Source: CAJXZP01 sp963974475
Lineage (GTDB): Bacteria > Bacteroidota > Bacteroidia > Flavobacteriales_G > Salibacteraceae
DNA: 64,000 bases
Direction of reading: 5' to 3'
Assembly: GCA_963974475.1 (NCBI GenBank)
Contig: CAXBCR010000007.1
Coordinates: forward strand, 62,001-126,000
Shown: positions 52,197 through 61,876 of the stretch, piece by piece
Position numbering within the stretch: position 1 is the stretch's first letter
How the letters are laid out: each line of letters opens with the position of its first letter
Notes under the pieces: generated by a model
Databases searched by the model: none
Told to the model about the DNA's origin: nothing
The model's input: the letters and a program-made list of their open reading frames with translations, nothing else
Translations under genes and position numbers: made by a program

Positions 52197-52400
52197 AACC
52201 TGAGAGGTATCTTTTTGCAGATTTTCTATTTTGAGCTGCAAACCATGTTTTTCCAAAACTACTTCATGTCTTAGCCTTGCCTGTTCAAAAACTTCCTCGT
52301 TTAATAGCTCTATGGTTACCTGCTGTTGATAGTTATAATAGCCTAAAACAGCTATTACTAACACCAAAAGAATAATCAAAAAACCTCCTCCTCCTTTCAT
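52185..52400 (-). CDS. Small single-pass membrane protein with coiled coil
   Basis: This 71-residue protein has a glycine-rich start (MKGGGG), one strongly hydrophobic helix (about 7-21, FLIILLVLVIAVLGY) and a charged heptad-patterned region (about 28-65). No family is recognised. It is probably co-transcribed with the 88-residue gene 21 bases upstream on the same strand. Its stop overlaps the receiver gene's 3' end. Confidence 0.6.
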   Translation of the reverse strand: MKGGGGFLIILLVLVIAVLGYYNYQQQVTIELLNEEVFEQARLRHEVVLEKHGLQLKIENLQKDTSQVLLH

Positions 52401-52421
52401 TTTACATCACAAAAAAAGCCA

Positions 52422-52688
52422 CTATAAAATAGTGACTTTACCGTTTAATGCATCCACTTCCTTCATTAGTCTTGCTTCAATTTCAGTAAAATAAGCAGAT
52501 TTGTTATCTGCTTTTCTGTAATCGTTTACCGCAATGATTAAATCATCATAAAGCTCAACAGAAGCATCAATTACTTTATTCATTTTTTCTTCACTCTTTG
52601 GTGATTCGGTAATCACATCGTAACATTGATCAATAACGTCAGCAATTTGCGATTTTATCACCTTTTTTAAAAGTCTTCTACTAGCCAT
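52422..52688 (-). CDS. Conserved small helical hypothetical protein
   Basis: This 88-residue protein is predicted to be all helix, basic at the N terminus (MASRRLLKKVIKSQI) and acidic in the middle, with no signal or membrane segment. I recognise only that similar short cytoplasmic proteins occur in this phylum. It is divergent from the methyltransferase gene and upstream of the small membrane protein. Confidence 0.6.
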   Translation of the reverse strand: MASRRLLKKVIKSQIADVIDQCYDVITESPKSEEKMNKVIDASVELYDDLIIAVNDYRKADNKSAYFTEIEARLMKEVDALNGKVTIL

Positions 52689-52702
52689 AATTTATACTTA
52701 AG

Positions 52703-52710
52703 TACATTTG
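52703..52710 (+). promoter_or_regulatory. Bacteroidota -7 box of the methyltransferase gene
   Basis: TACATTTG (52703-52710) lies 22 bases before the TTG start at 52733 and supports that start. Confidence 0.55.
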
Positions 52711-52732
52711 TATTAATTACAAAATTAAGGCA

Positions 52733-53461
52733 TTGAAAAATAACAATCACGACTTGGTAGACGATATTTACGGGAAAGCTTTACTAGATTATTTGAACCA
52801 ACCCAATGAGCAGGAAATAATGGTTCATTCGGATATTGCGGTTACCGAACCCTATCCCGTATCTTGGTTTTTTAGAACCGATGAAGAGTTTCCGGAATTA
52901 GAAAAAATGGCGCTCGACTTATGTACAGGCTCTATTCTTGATATTGGTTCAGGTACAGGCATTCATACCCTAGCACTTCAAGAGCGTAATATGGATGTGA
53001 CCGGTATAGACATTTCTCCGGGAGCGGTGGAGTGTATGAAAAAACAAGGCGTTAAAAATGCGCTTTTACAAGATTTCTATACACTAAAGGATAAAAAATA
53101 CGATACCTTATTAATGCTCATGAACGGGTTTGGTGTGATGGGTAAAATGGAATTTGTTCCACACTTCTTTAAAACCGCTGATCAATTGCTGAATAGTGGA
53201 GGCCAAATAATTGTAGATAGTAGCGATTTACTTCATTTATACATGGAAGAAGACGGAAGTGTGTTATTGGACCTAAACGGTGCCTACTACGGGGAAATAA
53301 CCTACCAAATGGAGTTTAACGAAGAAAAGGGCCATCCATTTCCTTGGTTATTTATCGATTTTGGATCCTTAAAAGATGAGGCAGAAAAAGCAGGATTTGA
53401 GGCCGTTAAAATCTTTGAAGATGAGAACCGTCATTACCTTGCTAAAATCACTCGAATGTAA
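52733..53461 (+). CDS. Class I SAM-dependent methyltransferase
   Basis: The protein has 242 residues. The SAM-binding motif is SILDIGSGTGIHTLAL (about 66-81), followed by the acidic DVTGIDISPGAV. The later part (TLLMLMNGFGVMGK and VDSSDLLHLY) is variable, as expected for substrate recognition. The start is TTG; no ATG fits, and a -7 box lies just upstream. Cytosolic; substrate unknown. Confidence 0.8.
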   Translation: MKNNNHDLVDDIYGKALLDYLNQPNEQEIMVHSDIAVTEPYPVSWFFRTDEEFPELEKMALDLCTGSILDIGSGTGIHTLALQERNMDVTGIDISPGAVECMKKQGVKNALLQDFYTLKDKKYDTLLMLMNGFGVMGKMEFVPHFFKTADQLLNSGGQIIVDSSDLLHLYMEEDGSVLLDLNGAYYGEITYQMEFNEEKGHPFPWLFIDFGSLKDEAEKAGFEAVKIFEDENRHYLAKITRM

Positions 53462-53508
53462 TTTCTTTACCCACTTGTAAAATGATTGAAATTTTTAATT
53501 TACATACC

Positions 53509-55665
53509 ATGAAAAATAAAATAGTTGGAGCATTTATGCTTCTTTTCTTAGTTATTCCAAGTCTAACCATAGCCCAGGAAGATTTGTCGTTAGAACAAGC
53601 CGTAATGGGACGATATGGTAATCTATCGCCTGAGCGTTTAGCTAACTTAAACTGGATTCCTGAAACCAATTCATATACCTATGTGGAGAAAGGTGAAAGT
53701 GGTCAAGCTCTGGTAATGGTAGATGCAGTAACTTTTAAAAAAGAAGAAATTACCAACACCGCTAGTTTAGGTGCTCAATTATTGGTAAAAAAAGCGATGA
53801 ATCGTATTCCTACTTTTCATTGGACATCCAAATTTGAGGCGTATTTTATATACACAGGAGCGGTATTTACGTATAATGCCAAATCGAAAAAAGCGACAAA
53901 AGTGTATGCCTTACCAAAAGGAGGCGAAAATTTCATTTTTAGCCCAAATTCGACAAACGTAGCTTTTACACGCGACAATAATTTATTTGCCATTATAGAT
54001 GGGAAAGAAATTCAAATAACCAATCACACCGACCCCAATATAGTGGCAGGTCAAACGGTGAGTCGCGTTGAATTTGGAATTGACAAAGGTGTTATTTGGA
54101 GCGAATCCGGTAAATCTTTAGCCTTTTATGAAAAAGATGAAACCAATGTCACTAACTATCCATTAGTAGATTACACCCAACGTCCGGCTAAATTACAAAA
54201 CACCAAATATCCGATGGCAGGAATGGGTTCAGAGGAAGTGAAAATTGGCATCTACTCTATTTCGAGCAAAATAGTTACCTACATTGATTCCGATAATAAA
54301 AAAGAAGATTACTTAACTTCATTAAGCTGGGACCCAAGTGAAAAATACGTGTACGCAGCAAATTTAAACAGAGACCAAAACGAATTACACTTAAAACAAT
54401 ACGCTGCAAAAAATGGCGAATTAGCATTAGAGATTCTTTCTGAAAAGAACGATAAGTACGTACACCCCATGCACGGGCTAACCTTTATTGGTAAAGATGA
54501 TTTTTTATGGCAAAGTGAAAAAAGTGGGTTAAACCAATTCTATTTTTACAATGTATCGGGAGCAGTAAATTGGCAAATCAATACCGGTGCTATTTTGGTT
54601 CGTTCCTTTGTAGCTTATGATGAAAGTTCAAAAAAATTATGGTTTTTAGGAAATGATAAGGATAAAATAGACCAACACCTATTTGAGGTTACTATTACAA
54701 ACGGAGGTAACTCAGAACCCAAACAACTTACCAAAGGCGATGCATATTACTCTTCGGTTAGCATGAGTTCCAATCATAAATTCGCAATTCTAAGAAGCTC
54801 ATCGTTAGAAACTCCAAATTCTTATGATTTGATTGAATTGAACAATGGTTCTATTTCTAATATCATGACTGCTGAGAATCCTTTAAAAGAGTATAAAATT
54901 GGCGAAACCAAATTGAGTACACTAACCGCAGAAGATGGAAAAACCATTTTACATACAAGAATGGTGTTACCTTACGACTTTGATGAATCTAAACAGTATC
55001 CTGTTTTAATTTATGTGTATAACGGACCGGGAGTACAACTACTCCACTCTTCTTGGTTGGCCGGAGCTTCTTTATGGATGTATCATTTAGCGAATAAAGG
55101 CTACATCGTTTACACCTTAGATGGCAGAGGAAGTACCAATAGAGGAATTGAATTTGAACAAGCCACTTTCCGTAATTTAGGTCAAGTGGAAATGCGCGAC
55201 CAACTTACAGGAGTCGCTTATTTAAAAGGGTTAAATTACGTGGATGGAACTAGAATTGGCGTACACGGATGGAGCTATGGCGGTTTTATGACCACTAGTT
55301 TATTAACCTCCTACCCCGGCACATTTAAGGTAGGCGTTGCCGGTGGACCGGTAATGGATTGGAGCTATTATGAAGTAATGTATACCGAAAGATATATGGA
55401 TACTCCTGAAACCAACACAGAAGGGTTTAAACTTACGTCCAATATATTAAGAGCAAAAGAACTAAAAGACCCGTTATTAATTATTCATGGAACGGTAGAC
55501 CCAACGGTAGTAAAACAAAACTCAGATTTGTTTCTTACCGAGTGTATTAAAAATGGTGTGCAAGTAGATTATTTTGAATATCCCGGTCACCAGCATAATG
55601 TGTACGGTAAAGACCGCGTTCATTTAATGCAAAAAATAATTAATTATGTAACGGATCATTTATAG
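53509..55665 (+). CDS. Dipeptidyl-peptidase IV-type S9 prolyl oligopeptidase
   Basis: This 718-residue protein starts from ATG 53509, which gives the signal peptide MKNKIVGAFMLLFLVIPSLT-IAQ; the ATG 27 bases earlier would bury it. An N-terminal eight-bladed propeller region (about 30-470) and an alpha/beta hydrolase domain follow. The catalytic triad is Ser 589 in GWSYGGF, Asp 664 in HGTVDPT and His 694 in GHQHNVYG. It removes Xaa-Pro dipeptides in the periplasm. It is an independent unit with a strong terminator. Confidence 0.92.
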   Translation: MKNKIVGAFMLLFLVIPSLTIAQEDLSLEQAVMGRYGNLSPERLANLNWIPETNSYTYVEKGESGQALVMVDAVTFKKEEITNTASLGAQLLVKKAMNRIPTFHWTSKFEAYFIYTGAVFTYNAKSKKATKVYALPKGGENFIFSPNSTNVAFTRDNNLFAIIDGKEIQITNHTDPNIVAGQTVSRVEFGIDKGVIWSESGKSLAFYEKDETNVTNYPLVDYTQRPAKLQNTKYPMAGMGSEEVKIGIYSISSKIVTYIDSDNKKEDYLTSLSWDPSEKYVYAANLNRDQNELHLKQYAAKNGELALEILSEKNDKYVHPMHGLTFIGKDDFLWQSEKSGLNQFYFYNVSGAVNWQINTGAILVRSFVAYDESSKKLWFLGNDKDKIDQHLFEVTITNGGNSEPKQLTKGDAYYSSVSMSSNHKFAILRSSSLETPNSYDLIELNNGSISNIMTAENPLKEYKIGETKLSTLTAEDGKTILHTRMVLPYDFDESKQYPVLIYVYNGPGVQLLHSSWLAGASLWMYHLANKGYIVYTLDGRGSTNRGIEFEQATFRNLGQVEMRDQLTGVAYLKGLNYVDGTRIGVHGWSYGGFMTTSLLTSYPGTFKVGVAGGPVMDWSYYEVMYTERYMDTPETNTEGFKLTSNILRAKELKDPLLIIHGTVDPTVVKQNSDLFLTECIKNGVQVDYFEYPGHQHNVYGKDRVHLMQKIINYVTDHL

Positions 55666-55687
55666 TCCTTTTTCAAAAATTTCTAAA

Positions 55688-55717
55688 AGCGGTAAACCAA
55701 TGTTTACCGCTTTTTTT
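55688..55717 (+). terminator. Rho-independent terminator after the DPP4 gene
   Basis: AGCGGTAAAC (55688-55697) pairs perfectly with GTTTACCGCT (55702-55711) across a 4-base loop and is followed by a T-tract (55711-55717). Confidence 0.92.
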
Positions 55718-55851
55718 GTGCCTCTTTTTTGGGAATTAACCCTAGTTTATTATTTAATAATACACTTCATCCTCCTAAATCGACAGTTCAGTCTTATCCA
55801 TTTTATAAAAAAGAATGGTTGGCGCACATTTGCTTTTGTAAACTACAAACT

Positions 55852-58011
55852 ATGAAAGCAACTATACTTTTTTTATCATTTCTTGTTTCCAACGCATTGA
55901 TAGCTCAAACCATTTCGGGTAAGGTTATGGATGGTCAGGGTAACTCTCTTCCGGGGGCCAACATTTATATAGAAAACACGTTTTCGGGTACTTCTACCGA
56001 TGCAGACGGCAAATTTAGATTTACGTTTAAAGATACGGGAACGTTTAACCTTATGGTTGAATTTATTGGGTTTGAAAAATATGCACAACCCATTACGCTT
56101 AACGGAACCAACAAAAACCTTTCGATTACACTAAAAGAAAAATTTAATCAATTAAAGGCAGTCACTATTACAGCAGGAACCTACGGTTCAGGCAAATCTG
56201 AAACCGCTGTGGTAATGAGTTCGCTCGATGTGGTTACTACCGCAGGTTCTATGGGCGATATCAATGCGGCCATGCGTTCGCTACCCGGCACTAGTAATAA
56301 TGGCGAATCAGGAAAGCTTTTTGTTCACGGTGGCGAAGGAACCGAAACAGGAACTTACATTGACGGTATTTATGTGCATCAGCCATACACTACCAGCGCA
56401 CCCAATATGGCTGTTCGCGGACGATTTAACCCTTTTATGTTTCAGGGTACTTCATTTAGCACCGGTGGTTATTCTGCCGAATACGGCCAAGCGCTTTCAT
56501 CGGTACTTACCTTAAACACCAACGATATGCCGGATGAAAACGCCATGAATATTTCGCTAATGACCATAGGCGGTGATTTAGCCGGAACTCAAAAATGGAA
56601 AACAGGTGCCATTACCGTTTCTGCAAATTATTTGAATTTAAAACCCTACATGAGTATCACCCCGCAAAATTATGATTGGAGTCAAGAGCCAAAAGCATAC
56701 GGAGGTTCCATGAGTTTTCGTCAAAAAACAAAAGGCTCAGGTATGTGGAAAATTTACGGCTCATTGGATGAGTCTAACCTATCGCAATACCAATTAGGTT
56801 TTGATGGTACCGGAACAAGAAAAAATGTGGATATCACCAACAACAACCAATTTATTAATACCAGTTGGCATGGTTCATTGTCTGAAAAATGGTTTGTAAC
56901 CATTGGCGGGTCCTACACCCATAACAACGACCGATTTGTACAAGATGCGTTTGTGTTAAATCAAAAACTCGAAGGAAATCATGCCAAAGCAACCGTAAAA
57001 TATGAAGCCACCGAAAAAATTAGAATCCGCGCAGGAGCCGAAAATTTTTACACTAATTTCAGTAATAATTACAGCATTTTGGGTGTGGATGGTGACAGTT
57101 TGGTAAGTTATACCGAAAACCTGACCGCTGGGTTTATTGAAGCACAAGTTTATACCTCTTCCAAATTTTTAGTCAATGCCGGTTTACGCACTGAGCATTC
57201 CAAATACCTGAATCAAAATACGGTTTCTCCTCGACTTTCATTGGCCTACAAATTGGGTGAAAAATCTAGTATTTCTGCGGCATACGGATGGTTTTATCAA
57301 AATCCGTTAAACCAACAATTACTAAAAAGAGATTATTTAAAAAGTGAATTGGCGGAGCATTATATCTTGAGTTTCAATAAAAGCTTCAAACAACGCACGT
57401 TAAGAGCCGAAGCGTATTATAAAAACTATTCCAATCTAGTAAAATACGGAAGCACTTTTGGCGCTGCTTACACCAATTCGGGTAATGGATATGCGTACGG
57501 ATTAGACTTTTACTTTAAAGACGATAAAACCATTAAAAACGGCTCGTATTGGATTTCTTATTCATTCTTACAATCGGAACGAGATTTTAGATATTACCCA
57601 GAAACAGCGGTACCTACATTTGCTGTTACGCATAGCATTTCATTTGTGTACAAACATTGGATTAGCAAATGGCGCTCGTATGTGGGTGCTTCCATGCGCT
57701 ACGGTAGCCCTCGGGTGTATAATGATTTAAATTCTACAGAATTCAACAAAGGCACCCTACCCGCTTATGCTTCTTTGGATATGAACTGGAGCTTTTTATT
57801 CCGTCAAAATATTATTTTTTATGCTTCTGCTACCAATGTTTTAGGATTTGACCAAGTATTTGGTTACCAATACTCACCGACTAAAGATGCCAATGGGCAA
57901 TATGCTAGAACTCCGGTACTTCCTGCGGCAAAAAGGTTTGTTTTTGTGGGATGTTTCATTACGCTTACTAAGAAAGGAGAAACCAATCAAATAGATAAAA
58001 TAGGGTTTTAA
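55852..58011 (+). CDS. TonB-dependent outer-membrane receptor
   Basis: This 719-residue protein starts from ATG 55852, which begins the signal peptide MKATILFLSFLVSNALIAQ; the longer frame has no signal. A carboxypeptidase-regulatory-like domain (about 22-100; ISGKVMDGQGNSLPGANIYI), a plug domain (GDINAAMRSLPGTSNNGESG, VHGGEGTETGTYIDGIYV) and a 22-strand type barrel follow, with a C terminus ending in an aromatic-rich strand. It imports a scarce nutrient (metal chelate, vitamin or glycan) using TonB energy. A -7-like box CACATTTG lies at 55825-55832. The next four genes run in the same direction. Confidence 0.9.
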   Translation: MKATILFLSFLVSNALIAQTISGKVMDGQGNSLPGANIYIENTFSGTSTDADGKFRFTFKDTGTFNLMVEFIGFEKYAQPITLNGTNKNLSITLKEKFNQLKAVTITAGTYGSGKSETAVVMSSLDVVTTAGSMGDINAAMRSLPGTSNNGESGKLFVHGGEGTETGTYIDGIYVHQPYTTSAPNMAVRGRFNPFMFQGTSFSTGGYSAEYGQALSSVLTLNTNDMPDENAMNISLMTIGGDLAGTQKWKTGAITVSANYLNLKPYMSITPQNYDWSQEPKAYGGSMSFRQKTKGSGMWKIYGSLDESNLSQYQLGFDGTGTRKNVDITNNNQFINTSWHGSLSEKWFVTIGGSYTHNNDRFVQDAFVLNQKLEGNHAKATVKYEATEKIRIRAGAENFYTNFSNNYSILGVDGDSLVSYTENLTAGFIEAQVYTSSKFLVNAGLRTEHSKYLNQNTVSPRLSLAYKLGEKSSISAAYGWFYQNPLNQQLLKRDYLKSELAEHYILSFNKSFKQRTLRAEAYYKNYSNLVKYGSTFGAAYTNSGNGYAYGLDFYFKDDKTIKNGSYWISYSFLQSERDFRYYPETAVPTFAVTHSISFVYKHWISKWRSYVGASMRYGSPRVYNDLNSTEFNKGTLPAYASLDMNWSFLFRQNIIFYASATNVLGFDQVFGYQYSPTKDANGQYARTPVLPAAKRFVFVGCFITLTKKGETNQIDKIGF

Positions 58012-58067
58012 AAACCCTTTAAACAAACAATAAATTCAATTAAATCTAAACAATTAAAACAACTATT

Positions 58068-58739
58068 ATGAAAGCAATTACGACAACAATCGCACTATTA
58101 TTTACGCTTATCACACTAGCCGGAACCAACGGTTACAACGAGGCTATGGAAACGGCTTTAAACCAATTTAAAACTTCCAAATCTGTAGCCGATTTTCAAA
58201 ATTCTGCCAACTCGTTTAACCGTATTTCAAACCTGGCGAAAGAAGAATGGCTACCTAATTACTACGAAGCACAATGTTACATATTCATGAGTTTTATGGA
58301 TAAAGAAGCAGATGCTGCTCAGAAAGATGCTTATTTGGATATTGCAGAAGCACGAATCAAAACCATCCTTGAAAATTTTCCGAAAAACGATGAAGCTTAT
58401 GCCTTGCAATCCTTTATGTATACGGGTAGATTGGTGGTAGACCCCATGACCCGAGGACGAGAATTTTCTATTAAATCAATGGGAGCTATCAAAACGGCAT
58501 TGGCTATTAACCCCAAAAACCCACGTGCACTTTACTTAGAATTATCTAACGAGGTGGGAACCGCAAATTTCTTCAAAGAAGATACTTCTAAATATTGTGA
58601 GCGTATTAACGCATTGGTAGCCAATTGGGACGAATACAATAAAGTGGCACCAATGCACCCATCTTGGGGAAAAAATCAAGTTTTAGGTCTGGCTAACGGA
58701 TGCAAGACAGCAGCTACTCCAACGAACGAAACTAAATAA
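58068..58739 (+). CDS. Exported TPR-like protein of unknown role
   Basis: This 223-residue protein has a signal peptide (about 1-20, MKAITTTIALLFTLITLAGT). The mature part is helical with TPR-like spacing (NYYEAQCYIFMSF, ARIKTILENFPKNDEAYALQ, ALAINPKNPRALYLEL). No specific family is recognised. It lies 56 bases after the receptor gene and 26 before the DUF2141 gene; all may form one operon with the LytS/LytR pair. Probably a periplasmic accessory to the receptor (inference). Confidence 0.65.
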   Translation: MKAITTTIALLFTLITLAGTNGYNEAMETALNQFKTSKSVADFQNSANSFNRISNLAKEEWLPNYYEAQCYIFMSFMDKEADAAQKDAYLDIAEARIKTILENFPKNDEAYALQSFMYTGRLVVDPMTRGREFSIKSMGAIKTALAINPKNPRALYLELSNEVGTANFFKEDTSKYCERINALVANWDEYNKVAPMHPSWGKNQVLGLANGCKTAATPTNETK

Positions 58740-58765
58740 TTATACAACCCATAAAAATTACAATT

Positions 58766-59167
58766 ATGAAAGCTATTAGTATCACAATTGCAATTATCCT
58801 CACGACTATTGTAGGATTTTCACAAAACAATTTAACCGCAAAAATAAACGGACTTCAAACCAACGCAGGTACTGTAAAAGTAAAGCTACTAGACGCCAAC
58901 AATAAGGTGGTAAACCAAACGACTGCTAAGGTGAATAACCATACATGCGAAGTGAAATTTGAAGGTTTAAAATCAGGGAAGTATGCCGTTCAATATTTTC
59001 ATGATGAAAATGATAATGGCAAATTAGATACTGGCACATTTGGCCGACCTGTGGAAGGTTATGGCTATTCAAATGATGCGAGAGGATTTATGGGACCGGC
59101 TGATTTTGAAGACCAAATATTTGAAATTACCAGAAACCTAGAAATTTCTTTAAAAACGGTATTGTAA
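58766..59167 (+). CDS. DUF2141 secreted protein
   Basis: The protein has 133 residues. The signal peptide ends at GFSQ (about 1-20). The pattern LTAKINGLQTNAGTVKVKLLD, KSGKYAVQYFHDENDNGKLDTG, FGRPVEGYGYSNDARG is DUF2141, a small exported beta-sandwich family. HDENDNGKLD resembles a calcium-binding loop. It is in the receptor-to-LytR run. Function unknown. Confidence 0.85.
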   Translation: MKAISITIAIILTTIVGFSQNNLTAKINGLQTNAGTVKVKLLDANNKVVNQTTAKVNNHTCEVKFEGLKSGKYAVQYFHDENDNGKLDTGTFGRPVEGYGYSNDARGFMGPADFEDQIFEITRNLEISLKTVL

Positions 59168-59205
59168 ATTATCCCTTCCCATTGTATAAAAACTAATTTT
59201 GAGAC

Positions 59206-60246
59206 ATGACATTTAAAAGCGTAATAAAACCATTCAAAAACATTTGGCAGGTCATTGGTGCCATGGTACTTCTAAATACGGTTTTTCTTTATTTTTTCTG
59301 GCCCAACGCTTTCCAAAGTTGGCAAGGTTACGGAATAGGCTTAATTTGGGGTTCTACTATTTGGGTTACGCAATCGGTAGGAAACAGTGCGGTTTTTCAC
59401 TTCTTAGATGATAAAATACCTTGGCGAAAAAGCATGTTTCAACGTGGTATTGTCACCATTCTATCGGTAGGAACCTACTCTGCTTTGGCCTATTTAGTGG
59501 TACAAACAGTGATGTACGCCATTTTTGTTCCGACCTACACCTTGCAACAAGTTTTTGAAAACACGCTTGGCTCCACTTGGATTACGTTGGCTATTTCTTA
59601 TACCATTTCTTTTGTGCTCACCTTTATTGGTTTTGCGCGCGCATTGGTGAAATCGGAAATTGAAAAAGAACGCTTGCAAACCGAAATGATGACCTACAAA
59701 TACGAGTCGTTACGGAATCAAATAAATCCGCATTTTTTGTTTAATAGTTTTAACGTTTTGAGTGAGTTGGTGTATGAAAATCAGGAATTAGCGGTCAAGT
59801 TTATTCGCCAATTAAGTGATTTGTATCGCTATGTATTAGATGCCAAAGACAAAGATTTAGTGGCAATTACGGATGAATTAAATTTCATCAAATCATTCAC
59901 TTTTTTACTGAAAACACGGTTTGAAAACCGGGTAGATTTTCACATAGATTCATCGGTAGAAACCGAAGGATTTATTGTACCGATGGCGCTTCAGTTACTC
60001 ATAGAAAACTGCATCAAACACAATGAAGCGACCAGTACCAAACCGCTTATTATCACCGTGAAACGAGAAGGTGATACCATTAAGGTGACCAATAATTTAC
60101 AGTTAAAAAAATGGGTAGAATCGTCTACCAAAATAGGCTTGAAAAATTTGAAAGAACGATACGCCTATTTTGAAAGCCATCCCATTGAAATTAGTCAATC
60201 CGATACAGAATACGCTGTTTGCATTCCCATTCTTCAAGTAAATTAA
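59206..60246 (+). CDS. LytS-like sensor histidine kinase
   Basis: The protein has 346 residues. Four membrane helices (about 15-32, 40-58, 80-102, 122-145) are followed by a His_kinase domain with NQINPHFLFNSFNVLSELV (phospho-acceptor His about 178) and a HATPase region (LLIENCIKHNEAT, STKIGLKNLKERY). No large periplasmic sensor is present, so it may sense a membrane signal. The response regulator begins 6 bases downstream. Confidence 0.9.
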   Translation: MTFKSVIKPFKNIWQVIGAMVLLNTVFLYFFWPNAFQSWQGYGIGLIWGSTIWVTQSVGNSAVFHFLDDKIPWRKSMFQRGIVTILSVGTYSALAYLVVQTVMYAIFVPTYTLQQVFENTLGSTWITLAISYTISFVLTFIGFARALVKSEIEKERLQTEMMTYKYESLRNQINPHFLFNSFNVLSELVYENQELAVKFIRQLSDLYRYVLDAKDKDLVAITDELNFIKSFTFLLKTRFENRVDFHIDSSVETEGFIVPMALQLLIENCIKHNEATSTKPLIITVKREGDTIKVTNNLQLKKWVESSTKIGLKNLKERYAYFESHPIEISQSDTEYAVCIPILQVN

Positions 60247-60252
60247 TTACCC

Positions 60253-61014
60253 ATGAAAGCAATTATTATAGAAGATGAGCCGCGAGCGGCCAATAGGCTG
60301 GAGAAATTAATTTTTGAGGTGGATTCAACCATTCAGGTATTGGCCAAATTAGAATCTATTACCGAGGCGGTGGTTTTCTTACAAAACAATCCCAATTTAG
60401 ATATCGTGTTTTCCGACATACAATTGGCCGATGGATTAAGTTTCGAAATTTTCAATCAATTGGGTACCCTTCCTCCTATTATTTTTACTACGGCCTACGA
60501 CCAATACGCCATCACAGCTTTTAAAAATAATGGGATTGATTATTTACTAAAACCCATTGAAAAAGAAGATGTAGCCAACGCATTAAATAAACTGAAACAA
60601 TTATCGAAACCGCTCATAGACTCATCCGTATTAGCGTTATTAGCCAACCAAATAAGCACGCAAAAGGTGACGTATAAAGAACGTTTTATGGTGAAAATAG
60701 GGCAACATATTAAAAGTGTATCCACCGCTAATATAAATGCGTTTTATAGCCTAGACAAAACGACTTACGCATTGACCAACGAAGGTAAAAATTACATTAT
60801 TGATTTCTCATTAGACCATTTGGACCAAACCTTGAATCCTGCATTATTTTTTAGAGTAAACCGTAAATTCATTATCCAAATCAATGCGCAATTTCAAATT
60901 ACCGCATGGACCAACAGCCGATTAAAAATAACGCTTCCGGGGTATAATGAAGAAATGATAATTGTAGCTAGAAACCGCACCAAAGATTTTAAAACGTGGC
61001 TCGGAGAAGATTAA
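60253..61014 (+). CDS. LytTR-family response regulator
   Basis: The protein has 253 residues: a receiver domain (about 1-120, phospho-acceptor Asp 55 in IVFSDIQL, Lys in YLLKPIE) and a LytTR DNA-binding domain (about 150-250; RFMVKIGQHIKSVSTANI, FFRVNRKFIIQI). It pairs with the upstream LytS-like kinase and is last in the run from the TonB receptor. It probably regulates that transport operon. Confidence 0.92.
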   Translation: MKAIIIEDEPRAANRLEKLIFEVDSTIQVLAKLESITEAVVFLQNNPNLDIVFSDIQLADGLSFEIFNQLGTLPPIIFTTAYDQYAITAFKNNGIDYLLKPIEKEDVANALNKLKQLSKPLIDSSVLALLANQISTQKVTYKERFMVKIGQHIKSVSTANINAFYSLDKTTYALTNEGKNYIIDFSLDHLDQTLNPALFFRVNRKFIIQINAQFQITAWTNSRLKITLPGYNEEMIIVARNRTKDFKTWLGED

Positions 61015-61019
61015 ATGAA

Positions 61020-61661
61020 CTACTTGAAACTAATCAGAAATGATTGAAAATACATTAATCCCATTTCTTTAAAGAAACCCAGGTTGACCACAATGGTTTC
61101 CCAATCAAATAAATGGAACATGTTTTCGGCTAACCATAACGGTAATATAAGCGTGGGTAAAATGCTCAATAAGGCAAAAAACAAATTGATTTTACCTAAC
61201 TTCCAAACGCCTACTACCACTATTTTTGCAGAAAATAGAACGGAAACCAAAACAACAAAATGGGTGGATGGAAGTTGCAACAAACTCCAATTCTCCATCT
61301 CAAATTGATGCAAAGCCACTAACGTAATAAAGCCCATAATCATTGGAATTACGGAATAGGAAACCAACGAATTCATCTCATGAAATGCCATTTTAGACCC
61401 CATCAATTTAGCCGAATAAAACACCACACGACTTAACAAATAGCCGTATATCGCAACGCATATCGGTACAAAAAACAATAACAAGGCATTTAATGTGCTG
61501 CCTAAGGTTTGGGTGAAATCACCGAGGTAAAGAATGTAAATTAAAGCACCAAACAATAAATAAATTAACACACTTCGTGTGTGCAAATCACCTTCATTTT
61601 CTTTGGCTAAAATACGTGCTCCCTTACTGGAATTAAATAACATTAATATGGCGGAATCCAT
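61020..61661 (-). CDS. Yip1-like small polytopic membrane protein
   Basis: This 213-residue protein has five hydrophobic helices (about 30-48, 55-78, 98-118, 133-152, 160-180), resembling Yip1-domain membrane proteins. The cytoplasmic N terminus is FNSSKGARILAKENEGD. It is convergent with LytR, with only 5 bases between stops. Function unknown. Confidence 0.55.
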   Translation of the reverse strand: MDSAILMLFNSSKGARILAKENEGDLHTRSVLIYLLFGALIYILYLGDFTQTLGSTLNALLLFFVPICVAIYGYLLSRVVFYSAKLMGSKMAFHEMNSLVSYSVIPMIMGFITLVALHQFEMENWSLLQLPSTHFVVLVSVLFSAKIVVVGVWKLGKINLFFALLSILPTLILPLWLAENMFHLFDWETIVVNLGFFKEMGLMYFQSFLISFK

Positions 61662-61734
61662 CTGTAATCGTTTTACATTGATTGATATATGAAAAAATAA
61701 AAATATCCTTTTGCATTTACATTCCGTTTTAACA

Positions 61735-61755
61735 TTACGTCAACCTCTTACGTCA
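61735..61755. repeat. Direct repeat TTACGTCA in the intergenic region
   Basis: TTACGTCA occurs at 61735-61742 and again at 61748-61755 (13 bp start to start). It lies upstream of the LTA4-hydrolase-like gene and could be a paired regulator site. Confidence 0.35.
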
Positions 61756-61846
61756 TAATTTCACCAAGTCAGCCCTATTTTACACAAAATATTACTTGGA
61801 ATACGGGATTGTAGCCGATTAAGGTTTCAAATCATTTAATTGAATA

Positions 61847-61854
61847 TATATTTG
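61847..61854 (+). promoter_or_regulatory. Bacteroidota -7 box of the peptidase gene
   Basis: TATATTTG matches TAnnTTTG, 22 bases before the ATG at 61877. Confidence 0.6.
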
Positions 61855-61876
61855 TCGCCCAACGAAATAAAAATTC

